Origin: Myrmaecium sp. VS I D KN 1
Taxonomy: Eukaryota > Ascomycota > Dothideomycetes > Valsariales > Valsariaceae
Reading direction: 5' to 3'
DNA length: 64,000 nucleotides
Assembly (NCBI GenBank): GCA_019775845.1
Contig: JADQAV010000041.1
Coordinates: 1 to 64,000, forward strand
Numbering within the stretch: position 1 is the stretch's first letter; each line of letters opens with the position of its first letter. Positions 50,679 to 62,075 of this stretch are shown piece by piece. Made by a program: the position numbers and the translations under genes. The notes under the pieces were generated by a model. The model worked only from the letters and a program-made list of their open reading frames with translations. It had not been told where the DNA came from and did no database searches.

Positions 50679-52100
50679 TTACGAGCTGCCAGCAAGTTTG
50701 CTAGCGGGAGTAGCGCCAGGGAAGAAGGAAGTAGGGATGGTAGGGATGGGGATGCTCGCGGTAGTGCCAAAGGCAGTGGAAAGGTCATCCGGCATGGTGG
50801 GAGCAGAGTAGCCGGTCGGGGCGGCAGAGACAGTGGAGGTGATGGCGTTGTAGTGGGTGACATCGCCGGACTTGAGGCAGAAGCCGGAGCCGAAGGCGGA
50901 GCGGCAGGTGTAGGTCTGCTTGGAGCCGGCCTCGGTCCACATGGCGAAGTCGTCGATGGTGATGTCGTAGCAGGGGTAGGAGTCGGAGCAGATGATCTTG
51001 ATGGGGCCGCGGGCGGCGCCGTTGGCCTCGGTGCCCTTCCAGTTGCGGAAGGTGACGTTGGAGAGCTGGACCCCCAAGCCGTCGGCCTGGGACATGCCGG
51101 ACCAGTACTGGTCGATGTCGAGCGAGTAGGCGTTGCCGTGGCCGATGAAGTTCTCGAGCAGGACGTTGGAGAGGGAGCCGCTGCCGCCCCAGGACTTGAT
51201 CATCATCATCTGGTTCGAGGACCAGGTGTAGATGTTGCGGTAGATGACGTCGGAGATGTCGGTGTCGGCCCCGAGCGAGCCGAACGCGCACCCGCCCGAC
51301 CAGTTGCAGTAGATGTTCTCGACGAGGATGTTCTTGGAGGGGCTCTGCGGGGAAGGGGAAAAAAAAGGTCAGCGAACGCTACCGCGGGTGATTTGAGTAG
51401 TTGCTTCTTTCTGTAGTCTTCTTACCTTGACCGTCACGCACTCGTCCTTGTTGGTAACCATGACGTCGTGGATCCAGACGTTCTCACTCCAGACGTCGAT
51501 TCCGTCCAGACCGCCCTCGTTACCGCCGCGGACGGCCATGTTGTACACTTCACCGTTCGTGCAGGTATCCATGGAGAAGTGGAAGGAGGGGGAGTCGGTG
51601 AGCGCGATGTCGTGGACGGAGAAGTCCGTGACCTTGTAGAAACGGAGGAGGCGGGGACCGGAGATGGATCCCTGGGCGTGGAACTCGTAGCCATTACCCT
51701 GCATGGCGCCCTTGGAGGTGCTGCTGAAGAGCTCGAAGTCGGTGCTGTGCTCGATGAAGATCATGTTGCCGCCCGCGGTGCCCGTCCGGTAGATGATGCC
51801 GTCCAGCTGCAGGGCCCAGCTGCTGCCGCCGGAAAGCGTGACCCAGGTGGACATGGCGTAGTCACCAGCGGGGATGACAACGGTACCGCCAGACTTGCAT
51901 GCCTCGAAGGCCGCGGTCAGAGCAGGACCCAGGTCGGTGCTCTTGTCAGCGACAGCACCATAGTCCAAAACGCTGCAGGTTTTGACTTTGGACTTGTCGG
52001 CCGCGGAGGTCGTAGGTCCGACGGTGCCGGACAGCTGGGCGGCAACGAGGGCCGGGAGGACGAAGAAGGAGGCCAGGAGGGCCTGAGAATCGAACAGCAT
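50679..52100 (-). CDS. rhgA: Rhamnogalacturonase (GH28), secreted
   Basis: Hydrolyses the galacturonate-rhamnose bonds of rhamnogalacturonan I, the hairy region of pectin. Two exons, 52100-51426 and 51344-50679, are joined over an 81-nt intron with a long pyrimidine tract and give 446 residues. A signal peptide ([21 protein letters not shown]) is followed by [18 protein letters not shown], the usual mature start. The beta-helix carries [20 protein letters not shown] and [10 protein letters not shown], where the Asp residues and the DE pair form the active site, then [11 protein letters not shown] and [11 protein letters not shown]. The junction gives [19 protein letters not shown]. It is close to the A. 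niger/aculeatus rhamnogalacturonase A type. The enzyme suggests life on plant material. Confidence 0.95.
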
Positions 52101-53466
52101 GATGCTAAACGAAGGTGAAAGGGCTGTGAGAGAAGCGAATGAATGATCTGGTTCAACAGACAGGACAGAAAGAAAGAAAGAGAGGCTCGGTGGCAGGCAA
52201 AGTGACAGAGGATATCGAGTCCTGAACGCGCGGGAGCGAAGAGTTATCTAGAAAACGACTCAGCCTTACCCCTTGGTTCCGAAACACTGTTCGGTTACGG
52301 CGGTGAAGCCTCACATGGTCCATCGAGCCATCCGGGGGCAGTCTTGCCTCGGACGAGGGTGGTGTATTGGAAACATGTTTCACAATACAGTGCGGTCAAT
52401 GCTCGCTTCCGAGAAGATGGCCAGAGGGGTGAGGTGGTGAAGGAGGCCGATCCCGGATGGACCATCAACCGAGGAGGCTGAGATAGAGAGAAGTGGTTGG
52501 AATGGAGTTGCAATTGACCATCATCGACCAGATTGAGGTTATACAGCGTCTATTCCTATCAGAACGCATCGAACATGCGGTCGTCGAATGCTCTACCTGG
52601 AGAGTCGAGATGAGCGAGGATGAAAGGGATGAAGGGCGAGGTTGAAACAGCCACGGCCTCGAAGGGATTAAGCGACCGTTGACCACTCACCCTCAAACCG
52701 CGTCGGCCCGAATGCGGTAACTATGCTTAATCAGGTAGGTAAACGGGCAGGTACCTTAATTTAGCGTCCGCCCTCCGACTCTCCCGTTCACATCAGCCGG
52801 CAACTACCTCACAATGGTTTATTTCCGCTATCATCACTGTAAGCTTAACCGTCCCGTTGCCTTGCCGCCCGGAAGAAACGTGGATTACGTCTCGTCTGGG
52901 CCGACGCGCGGGATGCATATCCATCTAACCTGTCACGAAATTCTCCACGAGTCAAATGAACACACAGACACAAACACCGTCTTCTCCAGTCCTCGGAGAA
53001 GGTGTCCTGACTCCGGTTGACCGTATCCCAACCCATGTCTCTCTCTCACCTCCAGCGCGAAAACCGGATGGAATAAAACCATCAGGAACATCTCCTTCCC
53101 AAAGCTTCACCACCCCAATCGTCAAGAGATCGAGAGAAAACAGACCTATATCATCTTCATAATTTCTCTACCAAAACAGCGTCGACCTAGTCAACAAGTT
53201 CAGGAATCAATCGGGCGGACCGACGGTCATGGTATATCCCGTGCCATCCCAGGCAAAGTACAGGAGAAAAAGGAAAAGGTAAAGAAATACATAGTCAGAT
53301 ATGGTAATCGCATCGTCATCATAGCCACGGTTCGTCTACAAGCCCAGAGAAAGAGTATAAACAACCGATCAAAGCAGCCCCGAAACGCCTCATGCCTAGC
53401 ACAGAACACCTCTTTCCCCACCGGCAGAATGAAACCAAAAAACCTCGAGCAAAGAGACCTTCGCAG
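52101..53466. other. Intergenic of 1.4 kb, rhamnogalacturonase promoter side
   Basis: Left part is the promoter of the secreted enzyme. The middle (52750-53160) contains a leader-like pyrimidine stretch and small plus-strand frames, one listed as a doubtful CDS. The right part is the mcm5 3' flank. Confidence 0.4.
52956..53162 (+). CDS. Possible small Ser/Pro-rich protein or exon
   Basis: 68-codon frame with a true ATG; the product (MNTQTQTPSSPVLGEGVL.., ending KRSRENRPISSS) has the composition of a disordered fungal protein. An upstream ATG at 52814 (MVYFRYHH) is followed by a GTAAGC donor, so a two-exon small gene is possible. No domain; support is weak. Confidence 0.25.
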   Translation: MNTQTQTPSSPVLGEGVLTPVDRIPTHVSLSPPARKPDGIKPSGTSPSQSFTTPIVKRSRENRPISSS

Positions 53467-55808
53467 TTACACGCCACTCCGATACACCTGGCTCCCACCA
53501 TGCCGAATCTGCACGCTCTCCCGGCGCTGCAGCACGATCAGGGCCCGGTTGAGCGCCTGCTCCGAGTAGCCCCGGGCATCGACGAACTCGCGCTTCAACG
53601 TGGCCAGGCTCGTGGACCAGCCGATCGGCAGCCGGCGTCGAAGCTCCTCCTCGACCTTGTTCACCTCCGCCATGAGCTCCTTGCTGCCCTGGCCCTCGCC
53701 CTGCGTGACGGCGTCCATGGTCGAGGCGAGGAAGAGCCGGATCGCCTCGTCCACGTGGGCTTCGGTCGCGATCGGGGAGAGGCTGAGCTTGGCGAGGGAT
53801 TCGGTGATGCGGATGATGGCCTCCAGTTGACGGACGGTGATGGGGATGGAGGAACGGGCGTTGGCCGAGAGTTCGCTGGCGTGGACCTGTCGACGGATGC
53901 TGACGAAGTGGGAGGAGAGTTTCTCGGCCGCCTCGGGGGAGAGACGGGGCGCGCATTTCCTGTTGCAGAGTTTCAATGTTAGCCAAATATCTCTTCACCA
54001 GTCAAGGTGAGCAGGAGATACATACTGCTTGCAATAGCTGATATAACGCTTCATCTTCTCAACGGAGAATTCAGCTTGCACCTGTTGATCCTCGACCCCT
54101 CGTCCGCCCATGTGAATTCCCATAACGTGTTTGGCAATGCGCTCGTCACGACCACGCTCATGCTCGTCCCGAACAATGAAGATCATATCGAAACGAGACA
54201 AGATGGTCGTTTGGAAATCGATGTTTTCGCCCGGCGTCTTCAGGTCGTCGTACCGACCGAAAATGGGGTTGGCGGCGGCCAGGACGGATGTCCGCGCGTT
54301 AAGAATGGTTGTGATACCCGCCTTAGCAATAGAGATAGTCTGCTGCTCCATGGCTTCGTGGATGGCAACCCGATCTTCGTCTCGCATCTTGTCAAACTCA
54401 TCAATACACACCACACCACCATCCGCAAGTACCATAGCACCGCCCTCGAGGTAGAATTCACGAGTGCTGTGGTCGCGCTGCACGGAAGCCGTCAGACCCG
54501 CTGCGGAGGAACCTTTACCGGATGTATAGACGGCGACTGGCGAGACCTTCTCCGTGAACTTCAACAGCTGAGACTTCGCCGTACCCGGGTCACCAAGAAG
54601 AAGCACGTTGATGTCTCCTCTCAGTTTCATACCGTCTGGCAAGATCTTCTTCGATCCACCCATGAGCAAGCATGCGATAGCCTTCTTGATGTCTGCGTTT
54701 CCGAAGATAGATGGCGCGATGGACGCTGCGAAAGCCTCGTACAAATCCGGTCTCCGGCTCATCTCCAGAAACTCCTGCTCTTCCTCCTCACTGAAGATTG
54801 CATTGCCCTTCATCGTGTGGTCAACGTCGGCGTGGATACCCACAGCACGAAGGTATGGATTACGGATGGCCACGGCGCCACCCTGGGATTTACCCCCCTT
54901 AGCGTTGTAAATCGAGAAGACACCCATAACGGTACACCGCGATCCAGGGACCACACGGTTGCAAAGATATCTGTCTGCGGAAATGAGGATGTGGCGGGGC
55001 AGTTCACCAACGGGAACCTGGTCCGGCGCCTCCTGGAACTTCAAGACCTGCTGGTCGATGAATTGCGATTTCTCGTGCACCACGAAGTAGGGGTCCAGCG
55101 GGCATTTATCGCCGTCCTCTCCTGGATTCCGTACGCGGGAACATGTTCGAGGGAGAGTGAGGCCGGAGAAGCCACCGGAGACGGGGATATCTTCAGTGTT
55201 GCCACAGTTTCGGCACTGGATGTGGACGGAGGTTGCTTTGGAGGAGAGTGTGGAGGCGCCGATGACGATTCCAGGTATACGGACGAGGTGAGAAACATTG
55301 GTGGCGTTGAGATCTCGTATCGAGGTCACCGCGGCCGTCGAGTGGAGTAGCAGCTGGTGCTCGGGAAGTCTGAGTTTATCGGCAGGCTGCGAAGGATAGA
55401 CGATCCGTTTTGTGCACGTCTTCAGCGCGGCTTCAAACTGCAGAGCAAGTCAGGACCAAGTCGTGTTCCGAAGGGATGTGGTGCGTACCAAAGGGATGAT
55501 CTCAGCAGGCTCGGTAGCTAATCTGTTCGCAAGTTCTTCGTTGTATGCGATGAGGTGCGCGATGTCGATGTCGCAGTAATACTGGTTTACGAGGACATTC
55601 TCCCGGATCTGGTCTCTGCGATGCCAGTCAGCCAAACTCCGCGGGACATTCATTCCAGTGAACCGTACCTGTAGATGAAGACATTGTCGATCTGAAAGTC
55701 GAGCACGAACTCGACGAGCTGTTGCTGGATGCGAGTGGGACTCTCCCCAGCGTCGGCGGACCTGTCCCCCGGGTAGATATTGAGCGAGTACACTGATTGT
55801 CTATCCAT
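53467..55808 (-). CDS. mcm5: MCM5 replicative helicase subunit
   Basis: Subunit of the MCM2-7 helicase loaded at replication origins. Four exons, 55808-55669, 55615-55489, 55437-54026 and 53959-53467 (introns 53, 51 and 66 nt), give 723 residues. Junctions rebuild [32 protein letters not shown] and YISYCKQKCAPRLS. The start [15 protein letters not shown] is typical. A C4 zinc finger lies at about 168-197 (CRNCGN, then [14 protein letters not shown]). The AAA+ core has Walker [13 protein letters not shown] (about 369), Walker B CIDEFDKM (about 434) and the arginine finger [21 protein letters not shown] near the C-terminus belongs to the winged helix. An MBF/E2F-type motif lies upstream. High GC3 leaves a 447-codon antisense frame open. 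Confidence 0.96.
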
Positions 55809-56474
55809 TGCTTTGCGGCGTGTGTAGGGGGAGCAGCGGTAGTAGTGGGCGGACCTCTGTTGTGGATATCTCGCGTTCGTCTTTTGGTGGGTAGGGAGAA
55901 GATGGTTGTCGGGACAATCAGCCGAGGACGCGCGAGTCGCCAAACTTTCGCGACGCGCGCGGAAAAACACTTAGTTTACCATTTTCGGTCTAGTCACATC
56001 TCCGCGAGCCTCGCCGCATCGTATCCATCTGCAGCAATATCTATAGACAATCATCCTGGGAGACTCAAGCTACTCACCGACCAGATAGCAGTTACTGTTC
56101 ACTGTCCTGCATCCCACAGAGAGAAGAACTCTGTTCAAAAGTTGGTAAAGCGGAGTGAATCTTGCCACATGTAATCTTTCGTATCACTATACATTTGCAT
56201 CAACCAGTAGCCTGGATCCCCACGAAAGGATTGCATTCCACTCGAAATAAATACGTCAATCATGCACAGGCCCCATGATTCAGATCGTTCCGAAAGCATC
56301 AACACCAGACCGCCATCTTTTTCACGCACCCCGTCGCAACAAACAGAACATGGCCGGGCAGGCTGTGACCACACCCGAAAAGAATAGAAAGAATAACATA
56401 CAACGAAGAAGATAAGCTAGAAAGTGGTATATGGTCATTCAACGAGGAGAAGAGTCCGAGGGGATGGATTAAGT
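55809..56474. other. mcm5 promoter and vps54 3' flank
   Basis: Contains the CG-rich MBF-type block listed separately. Small frames on both strands (55797-56374) look like chance. The right part is the vps54 3' UTR. Confidence 0.5.
55946..55965. promoter_or_regulatory. MBF/E2F-like G1/S motif upstream of mcm5
   Basis: The block TTTCGCGACGCGCGCGGAAA combines a CGCGAAA-type site (reverse of TTTCGCG), an ACGCG core and a mirrored GCGGAAA end, about 140 bp upstream of the mcm5 ATG. Another ACGCG lies at 55928. In ascomycetes MBF binds ACGCG/CGCGAAA elements to time DNA-replication genes to G1/S. Binding is inferred. Confidence 0.5.
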
Positions 56475-59400
56475 TTATGCAGAGGTCTTGGTGCTCTCCT
56501 CCTTCTCGTTCGCGGGGGACACGGGTTTGCCATTCGCCTCCAGAAGAGCAGGCTTCTCGGTGTCTTTCTGCGGAGGTAGCGGGGATGGCGGAGCTTTCTC
56601 TACCTCGACGGTTTTCGACTTGACGATCGAGGTGATAACATCGCCGATATCGCTGGATCCGTCGATCTGGCTTAATTTGCTTTCGAAGAGCTCGGCATCA
56701 CGGAGCAACCTAGAGGTTCAGCGGTTAGAAGATGCTGCGACAGTTGATGATGGGTTGCACTTACCTCGCCTTCCCTGCCGGTGTCCTGACATGCGCCTCG
56801 GCGAATGCTTTACTCCACTGATCTTTGTAGCTCGCAAAAACTGGCCCCATGATCATCTGGACGCTAACCTCTGGCAGGTGCTTGCTCAGCACTCGGTGCA
56901 ATGTACCCGTTTCCTTGGTCAACGTCTCCATGTACGGACTGACAGTTTGGTCCGTAACGCTGTCGAAGTCTACCTTCTTCATAGAGTTGACGTGAGCCGC
57001 AGCCCGCCCACTCATGATATCGACGAGCTTGTCATGAATGCTGGCTTGGTGATCCTGGAACAATCGCTTCACCTTGTCGAACTCGCCGAGAGTTTGAGGA
57101 CCGGCTGATGAATGACGACGGATAAATTCGCGTATGTATGGTGTCAAGGCAATCATGAAACTGAGAGCCTGGGAAGCCAGAGCAAGATGCTTCGTATTGA
57201 TATTTTTGAGCCCAGCGCTTCGCAATGCGCCTGCGCCTAGGATGAGTTGGCAGAGTCGTGAGTTATAGAGTTTAAGGTATTCCAGAAGGGCGGAAGAGAC
57301 TTCGGAGGTCATGCCAGGAATACAAGATATTAGGTTTTCAAAGCGGTCGATGCCGCGGAGAACGGCGATGGTAGATTCGGTGACCAAGAATCTCTCTTCA
57401 TCAATGACCGCGTTTCGGGCTTTCTCCTTCCCAGCACCATTTGTGTCCGAAGCGGCTTCTCCACCATTAGGCTTCTGGACCGGGTCTTCGTCCACGAACA
57501 TCAAACCGTTCTTGAAATACTTCGCCGGATCCTTTGTCATACCCTCAAGGATACCGGACAAGATCTCACTGTCTTCTTCAGTGAAATCTTTAGTATCCCA
57601 CCGGTCCGCCTCCATGATGTGCACAAGCTGCTGCTTCTCCGAATCGCTGAAAAGCGGTATGAACTGGTGGATCTGATTGTTAACTGCCCCCTTAAGTGCG
57701 GCACCGGAACGACCCGAGATAGCCTCGCATTCGTCCGCGAACATGCGAGTGAGGTTGAAATATCTCAAGAACTGTCGAAGAGGTAGCCGCTGAGTCTGCT
57801 CTGAACGGACCTTGAGGATCTTAGTTATCTGTGTTTGAGCCGCATCCACCGCCTGTCCCAGCAGGCTAGACATGTCCAGAGCCTGCATCAATTCTTCCTG
57901 GATTTGATTGCCAGGGTCAGCGGGGTCTGGAAGCGGTTTGTTCAGATAACTATCCATGTTGACAATGCTCGGACTTCGTGGTGGAGAGCGAAGGCCTCCG
58001 CCAGATGCAGGAGGGGAGGCTACGCCACTGCTCACGTCTAAGAGCACTTTCAATTGGACACTCAGTCGGCGGAGAGCTTCGCCAACATCTGAGTATATAT
58101 TGACTATCAGCTCCTCCGCGGCGTCCGGGTCCAAAGCACGTAGGTTACGGGCCAATATAGATGATCTGTCCGCGGTACTAAGCGCTCGGCTATTCCTAGT
58201 TGACGTCGAAGTAACGGACTCTGTGTCGTCGTCTGTTGAGCTCGGAAGATGATGGCGGATGAGGCTTTTGATTTCTTTCATTATTGCCTCTCTAAAAGAG
58301 GATGTAGCAGGCCCAGTGTACCCAGAGCCAGCTAACCCAGCTAGGCTCGCCTGCAGGTCTGCTCGTAGTTGACTGCTCGTCTGGAGATAAGATGGCAATG
58401 TTGATTGGCCTCCCCGACCATACTCGCCGCGGCTTCGCTGGAAGGCGGCGGACCAGCGTTGTATTGTCTCCTTGGGAGGGACGCTCTGCACGTGTTGACG
58501 AAGGTCCGTGAGAAGGGTCTCCAGAAATCTCGCCTCGAAGCCTTTCCCCACTCGGAATGCCAGTTCTTGCATCCCCTGCGAGAGGCCTTCCAAGGTTTTC
58601 AAGCCCCGTATATCAATCAAGGAGCTTGGTAAGGTATCAGGTAACCAATCTGTATTGTCGGGGTTAGAAGTATCTAACGTGCCCGTTATTAGACTGTCGA
58701 TTGCGTTCATCCTCTCCATTGCTCTGTCGAGATCCCCGTTGTCGATCAACTCTTCACAGTGCGCAAGACCCTGTATAACGCAGTTGAGCTGTTCTGTTGC
58801 GTCCGTTAACTTCCTCAGATTCTCTCTCCTCTGCTTCATTTCAATGATCTTCAAGCCGCCGATAGCCATCTGCTCATCCAGCCTGTTGAGGTCTTCCCTG
58901 AGCTCCCGGATCTTCGCGACGGATTCTGCGGCTTCCGATTGCAGTTCCCGTAATGATCCTAAAGCGGCGAAGAACGATGCCGAGGCATTGGAGATCGAAG
59001 CTATCAGATGGACCTCGACGGTGTCCATGTACCAGGACAGTTTCTCCTGTAGAATTGCATTCGTAGCAAGTGCCTTGCGTCCCGTAGGCGTCGGCGGCTC
59101 AAGAGAGCCGTTGGAGGATCCATTCTCACCAGGAGGCTGCCTCACAACTTCAGACCGCTCACTAACCACGTCAAACGTTCGGGGGTTCTCCAGGTGAAAG
59201 TCCTCCTCAAAGTATACGCTGGGTATGGTAGACAGAGGCGTGACGGATTGCGCGCCCCTTTTCGATATATTTCCACTGGAACGTCGCCTTGGCTGAGGAG
59301 AGCCGGCCGCAGACGCGGACAGGCTCACCACGGAACCTTGCCTCTGCATGCTCGGAGACTTCGCGCCTTCATTCCGAAGCCCTCGTTCCAGCAGCTCGAC

Positions 59401-59947
59401 GAATTCGTCGTTCGCAGGATCCCGATCTTTCCTGCCACCCTCACCCTCGGCTTTCGCTCGCTGGAACGCATCGTATAGAGATCCTACTTGCGATAGGTAC
59501 GGTTTGAAGGCGGAAGGGTCCACGTGCGGGATATTTGTAAGGGTCACGGGAGGTATATCACGAGTCGAAGGCGGTTTGTGGGCGGAATGTCCTGGCGCGG
59601 AGGTGTGAGGTAGCATGCCGGTCCGGACTATGGGAGGCTGTAGCAAGGTCGAGATGGCTGGCATCGTCAGCAGGCACTCCATTTAGCTATCGGACAGGTG
59701 GCGCGCTACCATTTTGACTCGTCTCCGTCACCGAACCCATGCGACTTGCCGACGCGGTATCCAGAGTGCCTCCGACGGAGTGTATGGAGCTCGCGGTCGA
59801 GCCGCGGCGCAGGTTAAACCTGCCGGTAGAGCTCGGTCGCTGGTTCCAGTCATGCTGTGGAAAAGGGTTCTGCGCGCCGCTTCGCGAAGGGGTTGAAACG
59901 GGGGAGTCGAAGCTATCGATCGATATCCTGGGCGAGATGGATGACAT
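56475..59947 (-). CDS. vps54: GARP tethering complex subunit Vps54
   Basis: Vps54 with Vps51/52/53 tethers endosome-derived vesicles at the late Golgi. Three exons, 59947-59710, 59657-56765 and 56709-56475 (introns 52 and 55 nt), give 1121 residues. Junctions give SQNAISTLLQPPIVRTG and AGKARLLRDAELFESKL. The N-terminus is disordered and Ser-rich; PPVTLTNIPHVDPSAFKPYL leads into the structured part. A coiled region at about 310-400 (EDLNRLDEQMAIGGLKIIEM, KQRRENLRKLTDATEQLN, LAHCEELIDNGDLDRAM) is the Vps54 N-terminal hallmark. The C-terminal Vps54-like domain has LALASQALSFMIALTPYIREF and VSVQMIMGPVFASYKDQWSK, and a Glu/Pro/Lys tail ends the protein. Length is normal for filamentous fungi. Confidence 0.93.
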
Positions 59948-60571
59948 GGTCTAAGAAGAACAGGGGGATCAGAATCAGAGGAAACGGAAGGCATAAGTAA
60001 GGGTCGCATTGAGGTTCCCAGGGTCGTTATCGAGTTTTCATAGTCCGCGCGGCGAGATGGCAAAGCTTGGGGGGAATCGCTTCATTGGGGGAGGAGTGTT
60101 GTATGGCGAGGCTAGGGATGTCTATCTGATCTGGTCGTTCATCCATCCAGCCATGCGTGTCGGGCTTGGCGCGGCATCAAGGGACCGCCCCAAGCCATGC
60201 CGCGGAGTTCTCAAAGCCTCCCGTCCATGATGTAGTAGTCCTCCACAGTGTAAACGGTGCCGCCCAAGCATCAACGCTACCCCAGAGTAATTGTTATGGC
60301 AAGCTTGCAGTTCACTAACGGATTGCTATGTGATGCATCATCAGTCTGCGTATCAGCTATGCAGCTTGGCTACCAGTCGTCACTAATTATCAACCGAAAG
60401 GTCTATTCGATCAAGCAGAAGCTCCTGTACTGTAGGTACTAAATACTCAAGTTAATCGAGGGAGAATGCACCGCCCTGATCGGAAAGGAATTTGATATCT
60501 CTAGATTATTCAGGACCAAGGAAGACAGTCTATCGAAGACATCTGAATAAGCACATCTTACCTCTCTCCAA
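59948..60571. other. Intergenic
   Basis: vps54 promoter and the 3' flank of the FLILHELTA gene, both minus. Small plus-strand frames (60009-60442) have arbitrary products. Confidence 0.5.
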
Positions 60572-61507
60572 TCATCCTTTCACCCCTCTAAGCCTTCGGA
60601 ACAGCCTCGTGACGGGCAAGACGGCCACTCGCGCAAACCACGGCGTCGCCCACGCACTCAACACCAGCCTCGCCGGCAGCAGCGCCTTCGTAACCGCATA
60701 CGCCGTCGCAAACCTGAGCATTTCCCCCTCATTAGCCGTAAAGCCCAAGAGAACAGTATAGCAGGGAAGCAAAGAAAATGAAACACAAAAAGAAAAGAAA
60801 AAAACATACTCAACCAACCACCTCACCCCCTCTCCTCCCCTTCCCCCTTCTCCTCCCTCCTCACCAGCGGCATCCTCACCCTGCAACTGCAGCTCCCTCT
60901 CCGCCTCCACCATGCCCTCCTCCCCAATCCAACCCTTGCGTCGCGCAAATCGCCCCAGCTTCGCCAGCCCTTCCGCCACCGACCCTTCCGCCCAGCCGGC
61001 GGGCAGCCAGCCCGAGTAGTGGAACAGGCCCGCCAGGCCGAACAGCGGGACCACCGCCGTGAGCTCGTGGAGCAGCAGGAACGCCGTCACGTGGCTCAGG
61101 GGCGCGTGCCGGAGCGGGACAACGTACGGATGGAGGAAGCGGGGGACTTTTGCAGGGGAGAACCAGGAAGCCCCGGGGGGGTTGGAGGGTGTTAGTGGAG
61201 TCGTTATATTTGTAGGGAGAGGTCATAGATGGGAGGACCGCATTAGACTGCGGAAAATAACATACGAGGACTGGAGAACGTTGAGAGGTGTGATTGAAAA
61301 CGTACCTTTTGATATAACTCGATCAATACGAGAGATCGGCGCCGACGCATCGGCTCCAGGAGCCTTCCCGGAGGCAGCGTTGCTGCTGCTACTACTACTC
61401 CTCGTAGGTTCCGTTTTCGAGGATTGGAATCGCATGGTCGCGCGCCGGCTGCGAAAGAAACGCGACGTTGCGCCGCCGCCGGGGCGGAACGGGGCGATAC
61501 GGTGCAT
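60572..61507 (-). CDS. Mitochondrial FLILHELTA-domain protein (Mrx11-like)
   Basis: Three exons, 61507-61306, 61146-60810 and 60713-60572 (introns 159 and 96 nt), give 226 residues. The start MHRIAPFRPGGGATSRFFRS is a strong mitochondrial presequence. Junction 1 gives RVISKVPRFLHPYVVPLRH; junction 2 gives RWLVEFATAYAVTKALLP. The signature here is TAFLLLHELTAVVPLFGL (FLLLHELTA for the canonical FLILHELTA), followed by GLFHYSGWLPAGW, a KLGRFARRKGWIG segment and SAWATPWFARVAVLPV. Two hydrophobic segments make it likely to sit in the inner membrane. The yeast relative Mrx11 was found with the mitochondrial expressome (MIOREX); its biochemical role is not known to me. The donor of intron 2 falls inside a T-rich stretch. 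Confidence 0.86.
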
Positions 61508-62075
61508 TTTTGCCTCTTGGAGCTGTTGATCTTGAAAAAAGTATAGAAAGTGATCCCCCGAATACTTATGTACAAAATGCGGCTTGTTCGGGGAGATTGA
61601 TACTCCTGTGGATGAGCCTCGCGGAGCGAAGACGGAGATAAGGGTAGAAGGATTCAGGGTCTCCAACTGTCAGTGATCCGAGAGAATCAGTGCGACAAAA
61701 GTAGGGGGATATCATTGACGGATGAGCAAAGCCTGAGGATATAAATGATTCATTTCCCTCATGCTTCCCAAAGACGTCCGGATCAACATACATGACGACG
61801 TGCAAACTACCGAGCAGGGAAACGTCTACTACTGTATCTAGGGGAACACAATAAAAAAACGCGGAAGAGGGCGGTATATGGTCAACGGATGACCAACCTC
61901 CTCAACCCAAGAAGACGATATCCGCACCAAAGTACACATGAGAGACCATTAGCACCGCCACAGGAGAGATCGCAATCCTCTTCCAATTGCGGGAAAGTCG
62001 TCATGGTTCATGATATTCGACAGAACGCCTTCTCCCACATTGCGGATGTCACAAAACAGCCCAACTACTTTTTCC
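61508..62075. other. Intergenic
   Basis: vps1 3' UTR and the promoter of the FLILHELTA gene. No credible coding frame. Confidence 0.5.

Noticed and set aside
50616-51416. 266-codon plus-strand frame
   Set aside because: Antisense to the rhamnogalacturonase gene; Gly/Val/Asp-rich mirror of its codon pattern.
54007-55350. 447-codon plus-strand frame
   Set aside because: It lies exactly antisense to mcm5 exon 3, has no family-like product, and is explained by the GC3 codon bias of the real gene.
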